A stretch of 64,000 nucleotides of DNA from Alopecurus myosuroides (lineage: Eukaryota > Streptophyta > Magnoliopsida > Poales > Poaceae). Below are positions 43,180 through 54,807 of the stretch, one piece after another. Location: the NCBI GenBank assembly GCA_028641055.1, contig CM054059.1:112790263-112854262 (forward strand). Reading direction: 5' to 3'. The number at the start of each line of letters is the position of its first letter. The stretch's first letter is position 1. The position numbers and the translations under genes were made by a program. The notes under the pieces were generated by a model, which was not told the origin of the DNA, ran no database searches, and saw only the letters and a list, made by a program, of their open reading frames with translations.

Positions 43180-44775
43180 ATGGACGACAGAGAGGGTGAA
43201 GAACAGGTGTTCGCGATAATAGAAGAAAATACACTCCCCGTTGGACCCAATGACGGTAGAGGTCAAGACGACGGCTCGGAGTACTTGAACGATTTAGGTC
43301 AGGGAATGGAGAAAGAAGAGAAATTGCAAGGACCAGATGTGGAAGCGGATAAAAGCAGCAATGAACAAGCCTTAGTGAAGGCCGTGGAACCTACTGCATC
43401 AAGTCCTCTGCCAAGAAGTCAAAACGAGGCCCGGCTCAAGAGATGAGCTCAAAAGAGCATGTGGTAATAGAGCAAGTCTAGCGATCCGACGAACCTGCTT
43501 GGCCCATTAGTATTGCAACTAAGTTTACAAGTCAATGTGGAGTTATTATTAGGGACCTCATCCGATAAGTATTGAAGAATGGAATGAGCCAGCAAAGGAC
43601 GAAGACGATCCCGAACGTCCTGCAGTTTCTTTTGTCTCAGACCGGTCCAAACAAGCTCATGAACCATTTCAGTCTACCAGAATGTGATACCAAGGAGACA
43701 GAAAAGGAAATGCGCACCGCAGTCATGCATTGGGCTCTGAAGAAGATGGCCGAGGCTTTCAATGCTTACAAGAAAAGATTATGGAAAGAATATCAAAAGA
43801 AAAATACAATCCCAAAATTCGAGGGGCCGCTAGACAAGCAGAAGCAACACTAGCTAGCATTTCTGGCGTACAAGCAATCAGAAAAGGTCAGCAAAGAATG
43901 CGGAAAATGCAGCGAAGAAGATATATCACCATAAAATGGGTTCAGGTGGCTACAGAGTTGTAGTGCCTAAGATTGACAAACTTGAGGAAGATCTACGAGA
44001 GAAGGGGATCATTCCAGGTACACATGATTTTCCGCGGAGGTCAAGAAATTGGTTACTTGGGCATGGGGCAATGTTTTACACAGAAGGGAACCTTATTATG
44101 ACTGAAAAAATAAAGGCCCCCTTTCCGGCACTTGCAAAAGTGTTCAAAGAGGTTCAATCGGGAGAGTTCAAGCTGGATCGAGAGAATGACGAGCTATCGA
44201 AGGCCCTCGGGAATCCGGAACATGGCGGCTGGACATGAGGCAAGGGACGATATCTGTGCTGCTTTGGGTTTAAGAAGGAAGATTGCCTATATCCATATAG
44301 AAGCCGAGAGAGAGGAAAGAGACGGAAGGAGGCGCAGGTCGAAGAACGGGTTGGTTTCTTGGAATCTGCAGTTATGCGGGAACAACATCAGATTAATGAG
44401 CTTACTATACGACGCTCCCAGGAGCAAGACCCTACATTCGGCGAAGCAGACCCATCTCAACACCAGAGCAGCGTGGCCTCAACGGAGGTCCCGGCTGGCG
44501 CTGCAACGGTGATTGATACTACACATATGATTGTTGATGTTGCTGCACAGACGGAGGCCGTGGATGCAATCAAGGAGAAGACAGGCTGTGAGCTATACGT
44601 GTCGATCTCGAACGTATCCATAAAGGTGGCGGACGGCTATGCTTTACCTTGTGTAGAGGGAGCGACCTGTCATGGCCGTTCGATTACATCTGGCTATCGT
44701 AACATCCCAACTTTGGAGGACAGGAAAAACTTGTTTTCAATAACCCAAAAATCAGGGCCAACAAAAACTTTTTGA
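43180..44775 (+). pseudogene. CACTA second protein (plant Transposase_24 / Ptta-En-Spm type)
   Basis: Acidic N-terminus at 43180-43446. Next frames carry SQCGVIIRDLI, NVLQFLLSQTGPNKLMNHFS, KKMAEAFNAYKKRLWKEYQK (43572-43853), then YKQSEKVSKE and MGSGGYRVVVPKIDKLEEDL (43936-44238) with RRSRNWLLGHG and NDELSKALGNPEHGGWT. The last frame 44359-44775 gives the C-terminal region ending with a Cys/Tyr-containing segment (ELYVSISNVSIKVADGYALP). The NPEHGG and SRNW motifs are diagnostic. This protein class binds subterminal repeats. At least three frame breaks. Confidence 0.8.
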
Positions 44776-45069
44776 TGTGTTTGACTAATGCTTGTGTTTC
44801 TTTTATATTTTCTTGTTGCTTGTGTTTGTGTTTGAGTTTGTTAACAACTAACATTAAAACCAATGATCATAATTTTCTTAAAACTTAACCCTTGTGGTCA
44901 AGTCATGGCAAGAAACCTTATCCCCTTCATCTATCACCCTCTTTTGACAAAAACCTTTTTGAAAATGTTTTGATTTTAGAAGAAACTCAACAACCAAGGC
45001 TTGAGAAAACAAAAGTTGGTTTCCAAAACTATATGAAAAGTATTTTGGAAGTAATCATCCCCTATGTGT
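44776..45069. other. Non-coding interval between CACTA gene and Triticeae repeat
   Basis: T-rich, then A-rich; a short frame at 44892-45101 has no recognisable motif. Confidence 0.4.
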
Positions 45070-45361
45070 TGATACGTCGTAAACGTATCCCTAATTTCTG
45101 ATGTTCCATGTTGTTTTCATGTTATTTCCCACATGTTTGCTATACACTTTATGTCATTTTTATCGATTTTCCGGACTAACCTATTGACAAGACGCCATAG
45201 AGTCAGTTCCCTGTTTTTTGTTGTTTTTAGTTTCATAAAAGTTGTTCTGGAAATATTCTCAGAAATGGAAAATTTGACGACCGGTAGTCTTAGAAATCCC
45301 GGAGGTTCCGCGGAGTCCCGAAGAGACTCGGAGGGGGGCGTCATGGGGCCCACACCATAGC
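45070..45361 (+). repeat. Common Triticeae 'gatacgt...acgtat' repeat, left part
   Basis: Begins TGATACGTCGTAAACGTATC, an inverted ATACGT/ACGTAT pair, then a T-rich region with ACTAACCTATTGACAAG, and ends GGGGCCCACACCATAGC at the Tekay insertion. The right part starts at 60223. I recall this as a very high-copy Triticeae repeat but cannot name the family with certainty. Confidence 0.75.
45357..45361. repeat. Target site duplication of Tekay element, left
   Basis: ATAGC; partner at 60223-60227 is TTAGC, one mismatch. Confidence 0.7.
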
Positions 45362-46169
45362 TGTAACATCCCAAGTATGAAAAACCACCCCTAGCATGTT
45401 TGATTTCTTGTTTAATTAAAGTTTTGCATCATGTCATCATATTCATTGAATTGTTTGCATTTTTTTTTTACTTTGTTTTCCATTTGTTTGCTTCTGTTTT
45501 ACTCTGTTTTCACAATTCAAATTCAAATAATATTCAAACATTTATTTCATACTTGCTCTGTTACAATCTTTCAAATAAAAAGTTCAAATAAAAACAACCA
45601 ATTTGTTTCCATTTTGTTCCATTATGTTCAACTATTAAAATGGTGGCTTTAATCAATCAATTAATTCCAATTTGCATTTAAAAAAAAATTCAAATTCAAA
45701 TCACATGTTACAACAGCACCCAATATGGATTTATGAAAACTGCCAAAACTTTTCAACTCATTTGTTCTAATTAAACAATAGGGTTGACCCTATTAAAAAG
45801 TTTGTTTTTCAATAATATTCACTTAATAATAAATCCATCCAATTTGAATTAAATTACAAACAGCAATTTAAATTTGAAAGTTTTGGAAAACAAAGTTGAC
45901 AATTAGTTACTATTATAAAAACTAACTCAACCATAATTTTTCTAATTTTTTTCTAGCCCTAAAAAAACAGAAGAACAAAAAATAGAAAAAGAAAAAAAAA
46001 ACGGCAGAGGGGAGAAGCCCGCAGCCCAGCCCACTTCTTTTCCTCCCCCGCGCTGGCCCGGTACTGGTTCGCGTCGCTCCCCCCTCTTCTGTTTCGCGTA
46101 CGGCAGCGCATCTGTCGGTGCCATGTCGCCGCCGCCGCGAGCAGACGGCCACGGTGAGCCCCTGCGCTC

Positions 46170-46177
46170 TATAAAAG
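46170..46177 (+). promoter_or_regulatory. TATA box of Tekay 5' LTR
   Basis: CTATAAAA in a GC-rich setting, followed by a CT-rich leader (CCCTCTCCCTCGAGCTCC). Same sequence in the 3' LTR at 56604-56611. Confidence 0.7.
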
Positions 46178-47944
46178 CCATGCCCTAGCCCTGCGCTGCC
46201 CTAGCTAGCCCCTACCCCTCTCCCTCGAGCTCCGTCGCCAATTCCCTCTCCCTCGCCGCAATTTCTCCCTCTCTGCTACCTCACCGGAGCGCTTCTCTGA
46301 ATCCATGGAAGCCGCCGCCACCTCGACGCGCCACCTACCCACCTAGCTACTGGAACCAGACCACCACCTCTCCCTCTTCCGTTTGAACACCGCAGCCACC
46401 CCGGAGAGTCACCACAACGACGCCGCCATCATCGACCTGTCGCCGGCCACCGTCGCCACGTCTACATCGCCGGTGAGCTCACCGTGCACACCATCTCCTC
46501 CCTCTCTGCAGTTGCGCACGATCGATCACGCACCCCACCCACAGCAGCACGGCGCAGCAGCACCACGGTGATCGCCGCCGTCGTTTTTCTCTATCAGGGT
46601 TCAGTCGAGCGCGCGCGCAAAATTCAGTTAAGCAGTGAATCTGAACGTTACCTTACCTGCGCCCTTGTTACTGTCAACAACTGAAGCGCATCGCACTGGT
46701 TACAGCGACTGCACGCGAGCGCGAGGGCCAGGGATCGAGTCCTGGCTCCGCGGGATTTATCCCACCATTTTTGGACGGTGCGCTGACAGGGTGGCCCCCC
46801 CTGTCAGCTGCTGTGTGGCACCGTTGCCACGCGAGCATGCCATGCTGGCCCAGGGCCCATTTGGCAGTGCCCTGGGGTAGATGGTTGCGCTGTGTAAAAA
46901 GTTTGCAACCTTTTCTGTTTCATTTAAGTCCCTTTTAAATTACAGATTGGTCCTCCAATTTAAATTGCTAATAACTTTTAAATTATAACTCCAAATAATA
47001 AAAGTAAAATATGTTTGTTAATCCAAATTAAATTGTCTATCTATTTCAACCATTTGTGTACTGTTTTGAATTTTCCAAATGCATCCAAAATTAAAATTCA
47101 AACAATTCATTTGTAATTTGAATAATTGCATAACTAATTCATACTTAATCCAAATAATGTAAATAAAATATGTTTTCCATGCTTTTTCAAACCACCTATT
47201 CAAATATAAATTTTGTTTCATGGTTTGAATAATTAAAATTGCTTAAATAATTTAAACCTTGTTTAAATCATTTAAATTTGCTAAATTCATAACTTGCTCA
47301 AAATAAATTATTCTTGAACATGTAAAATATGTTTTCAATCTAGAAAAACATAACCTTTCCAAATATGAATTTATTTAATGTTTTGAACAAATAAAATTCA
47401 ATTAATATTCATGCTTGTTTTAAATTCATTTAAAACTTGTTTAATCTTGTTTAAATCATAATAAATTCATCCTAATTCCTTTTCCATATTTGAAACATGT
47501 AATCCCCCTAAAATTGTGTGTTCTTTTCAAATATGAATTTTGTTATTTGTTTTGAACAATTTAAATGGCTGAAAACAACAAATGCTTGTGTGTCACCTTT
47601 AAGGAACCAAAATTCCTTAACTTAATAACTAAAATTCCAAAATGGGTAAACCTTATTTCCAATTGGTTCTATTGTTGTTATTTTGTTGTTTTCCTCATCC
47701 ATGCATCATACTAATCCACTTTCACCTGTTGGTTAATTGGAAAACAATTGTTTCAACCAAAATTCATGGGCTTTTCATATGCAACTCAAAATTGCATATG
47801 TGTCCATTTAAATTGTGTTACCATGGCTACTAGTTTATTTTGATGCATCAATTAAATGGTCATGCATCATCCCATGATCGTGCACTATGCCATGTTATTG
47901 ATTGTTTATCTTTCTGCATTGTTTGTTTGCTTCTTCTCGGATAG

Positions 47945-48022
47945 ACGACGACGTTGAGACAGACGATACTTACGACACCCCTTCTGAGGATCTAGCTCAG
48001 TACCAGGCTACTGAGTTTGCAG
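47945..48022 (+). CDS. Putative LTR exon A, acidic peptide (5' LTR)
   Basis: 78 bp between an AG (GGATAG) and a GC-type donor (GCAG/GCAAGT). The frame encodes DDVETDDTYDTPSEDLAQYQ and ATEFA. Spliced to exon B at 49236 it stays in frame (the last G of exon A joins AC of exon B as Asp), giving an acidic, Tyr-rich C-terminus. I see no convincing upstream start exon, so this is only a partial prediction. Repeated in the 3' LTR at 58395-58472. Confidence 0.35.
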
Positions 48023-49235
48023 GCAAGTTATCACTCACATGAACCATTGTGTTCCTTTCAACATTGGTTACCCATACTTTCCGTTGTCTATTTCTGCTAG
48101 CCATATGTATCGTTGCTTCTGTTACGAACCTATCACATGATACCCTGAACCCTGATATTGCCTCACCTCCAGTCCGATAACCCCGTTGCTTGGGCCCGTG
48201 TCTTACTAGCATGCTTAGGGTTGTTTTTGCTCGAGTCTGTTATCAGTTACTTTCTGTTATCATATTGGATTATATTCTGGGGCTCAATGTTAAACAACAA
48301 CCTGTTAATTTGAAGTAATAATAATTGCTGATAAGGCACCGGCAGGAGGCCCGGCGTGGTTTTGAGGCCTGCTAGTGTCGACCCTAATAGGAAAAGGGTC
48401 TTGTCTACTGATCCATGATGAGCGCACTATCCGCATGTGGGAAGCGTGTATGGGTGCCCCCCTCAATTTGATTCGATTCGCATCTCGTCCAAATCGCCAC
48501 ACTTAGTTAGGGCTTTCCATTTGATGCACGCATATGCAGGTACGAACCCGAGGCCAGGGTGGAACTTTTGTAGTCGGCATTTAGGGCGGCGTGGTCTTCC
48601 AGTGCTATGAGGGTCCCCTTTTCTTCGTGGGGCTCGATTAGCCGCGCACGCACAGCACGTGGTGCTTTGGGCTTGATGCGAAGAAGAGTTGAGTTGTGTT
48701 GAGTGCCCCGCTTGGTGGGAAAGGCCTTCCCATCTGGCGGGTTATTCTTACGTGTATGGCCAAATTGGTGCACCCCTGCAGGGATAAATCTTCTCGAGAA
48801 GCCATGTTTTCCCCGGTTATGGTTGACTTGGTGAAAGTACTGGCTAACAAGTACTCAGAACAACTTACACCTAACTAATGATAACTTGACTAGTAATAGG
48901 CTTATTGACACAACAATTTGATCCATTATTAATCCAACTGTGTGAGTTATCCTCGGATTGCTTCTTTGGATAAGGGGCGAGATCCAGGATGGGTTTGTTT
49001 GGAGTTAGTTACAGTTGGTTACGATACGCTATCTTATCCTCTTTCTGATAGCCGGAAGTTGTAGTATGTTCTGTAGTTGGTTAGTGCAGCCAGTTGCAGC
49101 ATCTTTAATATCCCTTTCTTCCGTTGAACCCAAGGCATTTGTGCTTGGTGTTGACGGGCTACACTTTGGTGAACTGTGAGTCTTGCTTGCCAGTACGTTT
49201 ATGTACTGACCCCTTTGGGGCTGTGGTTTCCGCAG

Positions 49236-49300
49236 ACTACGCTTACGAGGATCCCCGTGACGGCTACTACGTGGAGTTTGACGAGGCTGCTGACGAGTAG
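49236..49300 (+). CDS. Putative LTR exon B, acidic peptide C-terminus (5' LTR)
   Basis: 65 bp after a strong acceptor (GTGGTTTCCGCAG). Encodes YAYEDPRDGYYVEFDEAADE and a TAG stop. No substitution is seen between the two LTR copies over this exon. Function unknown. Confidence 0.35.
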
Positions 49301-49774
49301 GTAGCGGACCCGGGCAGGATCCGAGACATCGTGGATGGGCTCCGTTTTCTTTTCATTCCCGGCTTCTTAAGCCTATTTGGATTTGTCTGTACTCAGACCC
49401 TTTGAATGCTTCCGCTGAGATGTAATGATGTTATGTTGGGACATGTGTCCTCTGGATGATTGTATTTGCTATCTCTGCTCTCGTGAGAGCTATTTGCAAC
49501 TTATTTCCATCTTTTGTGTCTTAGAGATCTGTTGTGTTATCATTTTGTTCAACGCCGTTGACGTACCATGTGTGTATGGTATGAAGTACGTCAATGGTAG
49601 TATCCTGATTTCTACGGGATGGTTTACGTAGACGCTGAACAGATAGGGGTTGGTTGTCACACATACGTGTGTTGGCCTACTCGTAAGAGATGCGGGTGCC
49701 GGTAAGCCCCGTAATCCAATCCACTACTGTTCAACGGAACTGCGAGTATCCTCTAGAAGTCCGGGTGCGACAAA

Positions 49775-49786
49775 TGGTATCAGAGC
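49775..49786 (+). other. Tekay primer binding site
   Basis: TGGTATCAGAGC, two bases after the LTR; complementary to the 3' end of initiator Met-tRNA. Confidence 0.92.
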
Positions 49787-50311
49787 CTGTCTGCCTGTAG
49801 GATCCCTTTTACTGGTCGCAGTTGAGTCTAGAAACTATTTTGTAGCTATATAGGAAAAATGAAACGTGAGAGTAGGAATTCTGCCATTTTTCTTCTTTCC
49901 CCACCCGCCCACCCTTTTCTGGTAAGGAAGTTCAACGTTGTTTTCTTTTCTCACCTAAACTTTCAAGTTAGGATTTCACGAATCCTGGTTTCTCTAGGAT
50001 AGTTATATCTACTAGTCCATAGGAATGGAGGTGGTTGTGACATGATTTATCATGTTGCCTACTCATGATTGAGAACGGAGGCGTGTAAGCCCCGGAAGCA
50101 AATCCTCTATTCCTTAAGCAGTAGATATTGATCCTTTAGAAGCCCGGATGGGTTTTCCGTAGTACCTCAGGAGTTTTGGTCTCGTGTTTCCCGTTGTTGC
50201 TTCGATATCCTGTTCTTCTCAACATCCTTTTCGTCCGTTGAAACCTTGTTGTTGCTTTCCACTTCAATTCTTCTACCGGCGTCTAATCAAAACTTCCCCG
50301 ATCATCTACAG
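49787..50311 (+). other. Leader between primer site and ORF0
   Basis: Non-coding. Contains a good splice donor CTG/GTAAGG at 49922, which could pair with the acceptor CTATTCAG at 51335 just before gag. Confidence 0.45.
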
Positions 50312-51127
50312 ATGGATCTCAGGTTCTTCCCGCAGGTGGTTCGGATGACTCGTTGCGAGAGCACTGCCGGTTATCCGGAGATGCTGAGAGACATGGTCAC
50401 TTATCTGGGGTTCCGTTGGGCACCAGAGTACCAGGTCTACGAGCAGCAGCGAGAGTTTGACCAGACCTACTACCAGGCTATCGTCTACATTCTGTCAGAT
50501 GATGGCATGAGCGTCGTCCACCGCTACGAGGCAGTAGGTTCCACAGAGGATATGGCTGTGCAGCAGGCAGCTTATGTGAGTCTCACCGTCCTTCGTGCTG
50601 ACTACTGGGGATTTGACGATTCTATCTATTGCCACATCCCCCGTGGCTACATCACTTCGGAGGGGGCTCACTTCACTCTCTACGACAACCTGGATGTCTA
50701 CGAGCATGATAACACCAGGATGCACACCACCGCTCAGTTTGTGAGGCACAGTGACGCAGTTGCCACCACACTCTCTCAGGAGTTGGCCTCAGTCAGAGAG
50801 CAGCTCTACCTTGCTTTGACTCGTCTGGCGACTTACACCATAGACTTTGTTGGAGATGAGCGCTTTGCACGTTTCGATCAGCCAGTTGGTCGTCGTCTGC
50901 CAGATGCTGGAGGTTACGAGCCGATCAGAGGTCCACTCCTCAACCTCGGTGCTGGGTACACTGGGATTCCCCGCTTTGGAGCACAGGGAGCTGACGCTAT
51001 GTACTTCACCACACCTAGAGTCGCTCTCAGACCACGTCAGATCTATGTGGATCGTCGTTCTACCTACTTTCGTGGGCGTGCTCCTGACCGTACCTCTCGT
51101 CGTACTACTCACCGCCGTCCTGCATGA
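50312..51127 (+). CDS. Extra ORF upstream of gag (ORF0), dsRBD-like N-terminal region
   Basis: 271 residues from the ATG at 50312. Residues about 21-95 follow the alpha-beta-beta-beta-alpha pattern of a double-stranded-RNA-binding domain: YPEMLRDMVTYLGF, then APEYQVYEQQREFDQTYYQA, then VGSTEDMAVQQAAYVSLTVL, with the P-x-Y and the terminal A-A-x-x-x-L spacing. The Lys pair that contacts RNA at the start of the last helix is not there (T-E-D-M instead). Residues 130-160 may be helical; the C-terminus is Arg-rich (RRSTYFRGRAPDRTSRRTTH). It lies 209 bp before gag in another frame, with no gag, Env or nuclease motif. Role unknown; an RNA-binding or silencing-suppressor role is conjecture. Confidence 0.75.
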   Translation: MDLRFFPQVVRMTRCESTAGYPEMLRDMVTYLGFRWAPEYQVYEQQREFDQTYYQAIVYILSDDGMSVVHRYEAVGSTEDMAVQQAAYVSLTVLRADYWGFDDSIYCHIPRGYITSEGAHFTLYDNLDVYEHDNTRMHTTAQFVRHSDAVATTLSQELASVREQLYLALTRLATYTIDFVGDERFARFDQPVGRRLPDAGGYEPIRGPLLNLGAGYTGIPRFGAQGADAMYFTTPRVALRPRQIYVDRRSTYFRGRAPDRTSRRTTHRRPA

Positions 51128-51336
51128 TGAGCATGGGAGTACCGATGTATCCATTCTTAGCTATGTTTAGTTATACTTTGGCTTTCGAACCATTTGTGGT
51201 GTGTTGGATATTCTGATGTATTTGAACATGTGATGATGTACCTGTTGGTTATGTATTCATGCGTCGGAATAATATCTCTTTCGGTTACCAAGTCTATATG
51301 TTTCTGTTGTTGTGCTAAAATGCATGTCTATTCAGG

Positions 51337-54300
51337 ATGCCGCCAACAAGGAACAACCCGCCTGAGCCACCGCCAATCACGGAGCTGTTGACTCAGATGA
51401 CTCAGGTCGTGACGCAGATGGCCCAGTTCCAGGCTAATCAGCACAACAACCAGAATGCTCCACGAGTCAGCATCAAGGAGTTTCTGAGTTTGGGGCCGAG
51501 AGCTTTCGTGGCAACACCCGAGCCTCTGGATGCTGATGACTGGATCCGTGAGATGGCCAGGGCTCTGGACATTGCTCACGTTGCTGAGGAAGACAAAGTC
51601 AAGTATGCTTCCTATCTGCTGAAGGGTCAGGCAACTACTTGGTGGGAGAACTACCAGACCATGAGAGCTGGCTATCCTATCACCTGGGGCTGTTTCAAGG
51701 ATGCCTTCCTGAAGCACCACATCCCAGATGGTCTCATGGAAAGGATGCGTGAGGAGTTTTGCTCTCTCAAGCAGGGCAAGCTGGACGTCATTGGCTATCA
51801 GAATGAGTTCAATCGCCTCGCTCGTTACGCTGGTGATGAGGTGTCCACTGAGGCTAAGAAGATGGCAAGGTTCCGCCGAGGTTTTAACCCGGAACTCAAG
51901 TACGCCCTCACCAACATCAAGGCCAAAGACTTCGAGGAGCTCGTGAACACCGCGCTCAATGAAGAAAATGGGCGCAAGGCGTTCGAGGAGTCTCGGAAGC
52001 ACTCGCGTGAGGGTGGTTCCTCCTCCAACATGACCACCCCTCCGCAGAAGCGCCGCATCTGGGTGCCAAATGGTGCTGTCACTCGGGCTCCATATGCCCA
52101 AGCTTCTCCAGGCTTCGCTTCCCGCCCACCCAACCCATCTCAGATGCAGGCTCAGAGGTTTTCAATGGGGCAGCCAAGGCCAGATGCACCTCGTGTCGTC
52201 ACTTGCTACAAATGCAAGCAGACGGGGCACTACGCTGACAAGTGCACTCAGAGGCAGCTACCTCCACCACCTTCTCGCCCCAACACCAACCAGGCAATGG
52301 TGCGTGCTCCCCCGGCTAAAGCCTTCAACTCCAACAACAGGCCTGTCAGGAGGACCGCGAGGGTGAATCATGTCAAGGTCGACAAAGCTGAGGAAGCTGC
52401 TGACGTCGTTCTCGGTACATTCCCCGTAAACTCTAACCCAGCTAAAGTGTTGTTTGATACCGGAGCATCGCATTCTTTCGTGTCAAAGATCTTTGCGACA
52501 GCAGTTAAACTACCTTTTGTTGCTTTGGGTTTCCCGCTAGTAGTAAACTCCCCTGGAGCAACTATGCAAACTTCCAAGATCAGTCATGAGAATCAGATTC
52601 TAATTGGAGGTCACATATTCCTTGCTTCCCTCATTCTGCTTGGCAATTCTGACATTGATGTCATTCTTGGCATGGATTGGTTGAAGGCCAATAAAGCTAC
52701 GATTGATTGTGCTCAGAAGTCAATAACTCTGTTCCACCCTTCTGGCCAGATAGTCTATTCTCCAAATGAATCAAGTTCTGTTCAGCTATACACCCTCGAT
52801 GCTAAACCTCTACCTCTACTTGAAAATGTTCCGGTGGTTTGTGAATTCCCTGACGTCTTTCCAGAAGAGTTGCCAGGGATGCCTCCGGACAGAGCAGTTG
52901 AGTTCGTGATCGAGCTTGAACCAGGTACTGCTCCAATCTATAAGCATCCATACAAGATAGCTCCTCCTGAACTGAAGTTGTTAAAGGAGCAAATCGATAT
53001 GTACATGGAGAAAGGTTACATTCAACCTAGTTCTTCCGCTTGGGGTTGCCCAACTCTGTTCATTGCAAAGAAGGATCAAACAAAAAGACCCGTTGTTGAC
53101 TATCGTCCTCTCAACGAGAAAACCATCAAAAACAAGTATCCAATTCCTCGTATCGATGATCTTTTTGATCAACTTGCTGGAGCCTCAATATTATCAAAGT
53201 TGGACTTGAGGATGGGTTACCATCAAATAAAGATCAGAAAGGAAGATATTCCAAAAACAGCTTTCACCACTCGGTACGGTCTATATGAATACACCGTCAT
53301 GTCCTTTGGTCTCACCAATGCACCGGCGACATTCTCTAGACTCATGAATTCTGTCTTCCATGAATACCTCGACAAGTTCGTTGTGGTATATCTCGATGAC
53401 ATTCTGGTCTACTCCAAATCTGAGGAAGAGCATGGAGAACATCTTCGTCTCACTCTCATGAAACTTCGCGAGCATCGTCTATATGCCAAGTTCTCCAAAT
53501 GTGAGTTCTGGATTCCAGAAGTTGCTTACCTTGGTCATGTCATCTCTGCCAAGGGCATAGCCATTGATCCAGAAAAGGTTAAAGCAATTGTTGATTGGAA
53601 ACCTCCTAAGACGGTGAAGCAAGTCAGAAGTTTTCTTGGCTTGGCTAGCTATTGCCGTCGTTTCGTCCAAATTTTTTCCAAGATTGCCAAACCTCTCACT
53701 GATCTCACAAAGAAGGACAAGAAGTTCGTTTGGTCTCCACAATGTGATGAAAGTTTCAATCTCCTGAAGACTAAACTCACTTCCACCCCAGTTCTGGTTG
53801 GCCCAGATACTACCAAACCTTTCCAGATATTCTGCGATGCATCTCTCCAAGGTCTAGGTGCAGTTCTTATGCAAGAACGTCAAGTTGTGGCTTATGCTTC
53901 ACGTCAGTTGAATGCACATGAGCAAAATTATCCCACTCATGATCTAGAACTTGCAGCAGTTGTGTTTGCCCTCAAGAAATGGAGACAATACTTGTTGGGT
54001 AATCGCACTGAAATCTTTTCCGATCATAAGAGTCTGAAATACATCTTCACTCAACCAGATCTAAACCCCAGGCAAAGGAGATGGATTGAAAAGATTAAAG
54101 ACTTTGATCTCACCATTTCATACACTCCAGGCAAGGCTAATGTTATGGCCGATGCTCTCAGTCGCAGGTCATATTGCAATAATCTCATGATCATGGAAAG
54201 CCAACCTCCACTTCATGAAGAATTCCAGAAGCTGAACCTTGGTCTTGTTCCTCAATGCTATCTTGCTAACTTGACAGCCAGTCCAACTCTCGAGGACAAG

Positions 54301-54807
54301 ATTCGTTCTAAACAACTTCGTGATGATGAAATCAAGAAGATGGTAGAACACATCAAAGAAGGCAAGGAGAAATTCAAGTCCTTCTCAATTGATGACAAAG
54401 GAACTGTGTTCTTCGAAGGACGCATTGCAGTTCCTCAAGTTCAAAGTCTCAAAGATATCATTCTCAAGGAGGCTCATGAAACTCCTCTTTCCATCCACCC
54501 TGGAAGTACAAAGATGTACCAGGATCTTAAGACACTGTATTGGTGGCCTGGCATGAAACGTGAAATTGCTCAATACGTTTCTGAATGCGACGTTTGTCAA
54601 CGTGTTAAGGCAGTCCATCAGAAAACAGCCGGTCTACTCCAACCTCTGAAAATTCCTGAGTGGAAGTGGGACATGATTGAAATGGACTTCGTCACTGGTT
54701 TTCCAAAGTCCAAGAAGGGCAACGATGCAATCTTCGTTGTTATTGATCGTCTCACTAAAGTAGCTCACTTCTTTGCTGTCAAGAAACAATCTCAGCTAGC
54801 CAGTTAG
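51337..54807 (+). CDS. Tekay gag-protease-RT-RNase H-integrase (N-terminal part)
   Basis: 1156 residues. Gag at about 60-230 ([39 protein letters not shown]), zinc knuckle [14 protein letters not shown] (about 289), protease [13 protein letters not shown] (about 371) with [11 protein letters not shown] from about 560 ([10 protein letters not shown] type reading [24 protein letters not shown] at residue 685, 53389-53400), RNase H ([15 protein letters not shown], about 833), integrase zinc region ([20 protein letters not shown] ... CDVCQRVK) and first core Asp ([13 protein letters not shown]). The frame ends at TAG 54805-54807 after a frame change at about 54780-54792. ATG at 51337 directly follows an AG acceptor. 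All other domains look intact. Confidence 0.93.
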   Translation: MPPTRNNPPEPPPITELLTQMTQVVTQMAQFQANQHNNQNAPRVSIKEFLSLGPRAFVATPEPLDADDWIREMARALDIAHVAEEDKVKYASYLLKGQATTWWENYQTMRAGYPITWGCFKDAFLKHHIPDGLMERMREEFCSLKQGKLDVIGYQNEFNRLARYAGDEVSTEAKKMARFRRGFNPELKYALTNIKAKDFEELVNTALNEENGRKAFEESRKHSREGGSSSNMTTPPQKRRIWVPNGAVTRAPYAQASPGFASRPPNPSQMQAQRFSMGQPRPDAPRVVTCYKCKQTGHYADKCTQRQLPPPPSRPNTNQAMVRAPPAKAFNSNNRPVRRTARVNHVKVDKAEEAADVVLGTFPVNSNPAKVLFDTGASHSFVSKIFATAVKLPFVALGFPLVVNSPGATMQTSKISHENQILIGGHIFLASLILLGNSDIDVILGMDWLKANKATIDCAQKSITLFHPSGQIVYSPNESSSVQLYTLDAKPLPLLENVPVVCEFPDVFPEELPGMPPDRAVEFVIELEPGTAPIYKHPYKIAPPELKLLKEQIDMYMEKGYIQPSSSAWGCPTLFIAKKDQTKRPVVDYRPLNEKTIKNKYPIPRIDDLFDQLAGASILSKLDLRMGYHQIKIRKEDIPKTAFTTRYGLYEYTVMSFGLTNAPATFSRLMNSVFHEYLDKFVVVYLDDILVYSKSEEEHGEHLRLTLMKLREHRLYAKFSKCEFWIPEVAYLGHVISAKGIAIDPEKVKAIVDWKPPKTVKQVRSFLGLASYCRRFVQIFSKIAKPLTDLTKKDKKFVWSPQCDESFNLLKTKLTSTPVLVGPDTTKPFQIFCDASLQGLGAVLMQERQVVAYASRQLNAHEQNYPTHDLELAAVVFALKKWRQYLLGNRTEIFSDHKSLKYIFTQPDLNPRQRRWIEKIKDFDLTISYTPGKANVMADALSRRSYCNNLMIMESQPPLHEEFQKLNLGLVPQCYLANLTASPTLEDKIRSKQLRDDEIKKMVEHIKEGKEKFKSFSIDDKGTVFFEGRIAVPQVQSLKDIILKEAHETPLSIHPGSTKMYQDLKTLYWWPGMKREIAQYVSECDVCQRVKAVHQKTAGLLQPLKIPEWKWDMIEMDFVTGFPKSKKGNDAIFVVIDRLTKVAHFFAVKKQSQLAS

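Larger units (their letters stand above)
36000..44775 (+). mobile_element. CACTA (En/Spm) transposon remains, ends not found
   Basis: Contains a TNP2-type transposase (36379-39658), subterminal-style repeats, and a second CACTA protein (43180-44775), all plus strand. Two promoter-like stretches share a layout: a hairpin of the ACCCCGGTTGGTG/CACCAACCGGGGT type, a homopolymer run, then TATATAA (36051 and 41691). I could not find the CACTA terminal motif with a 3-bp target duplication, so borders are approximate, and two neighbouring elements rather than one are possible. Confidence 0.75.
45362..49772 (+). repeat. Tekay 5' LTR (4411 bp)
   Basis: TGTAACATCCCAAGTATG ... GGGTGCGACA. U3 is AT-rich; a GC-rich promoter region surrounds the TATA box at 46170; R/U5 is more than 3 kb and holds two coding-like segments (47945-48022 and 49236-49300). 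Confidence 0.95.

Noticed and set aside
45922..46880. Small ORFs around the Tekay LTR promoter (also 56359-57438)
   Set aside because: Present in both LTRs simply because the LTRs are copies; compositionally biased, partly upstream of the TATA box and with no motif. Kept only the two downstream segments with in-frame splice sites as a tentative prediction.
48507..48850. Minus-strand ORFs of 70-88 codons in the Tekay LTR (also 58855-59300)
   Set aside because: Overlap each other in different frames on the same strand, without promoter or motif; LTR duplication explains their recurrence.
51328..52101. 257-codon minus-strand ORF opposite Tekay gag
   Set aside because: Shadow of the gag frame; no start context, no motif.
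54780..54807. Programmed frameshift in the Tekay integrase
   Set aside because: Position in the middle of the integrase core and absence of a convincing slippery site followed by structure make a decay mutation more likely.
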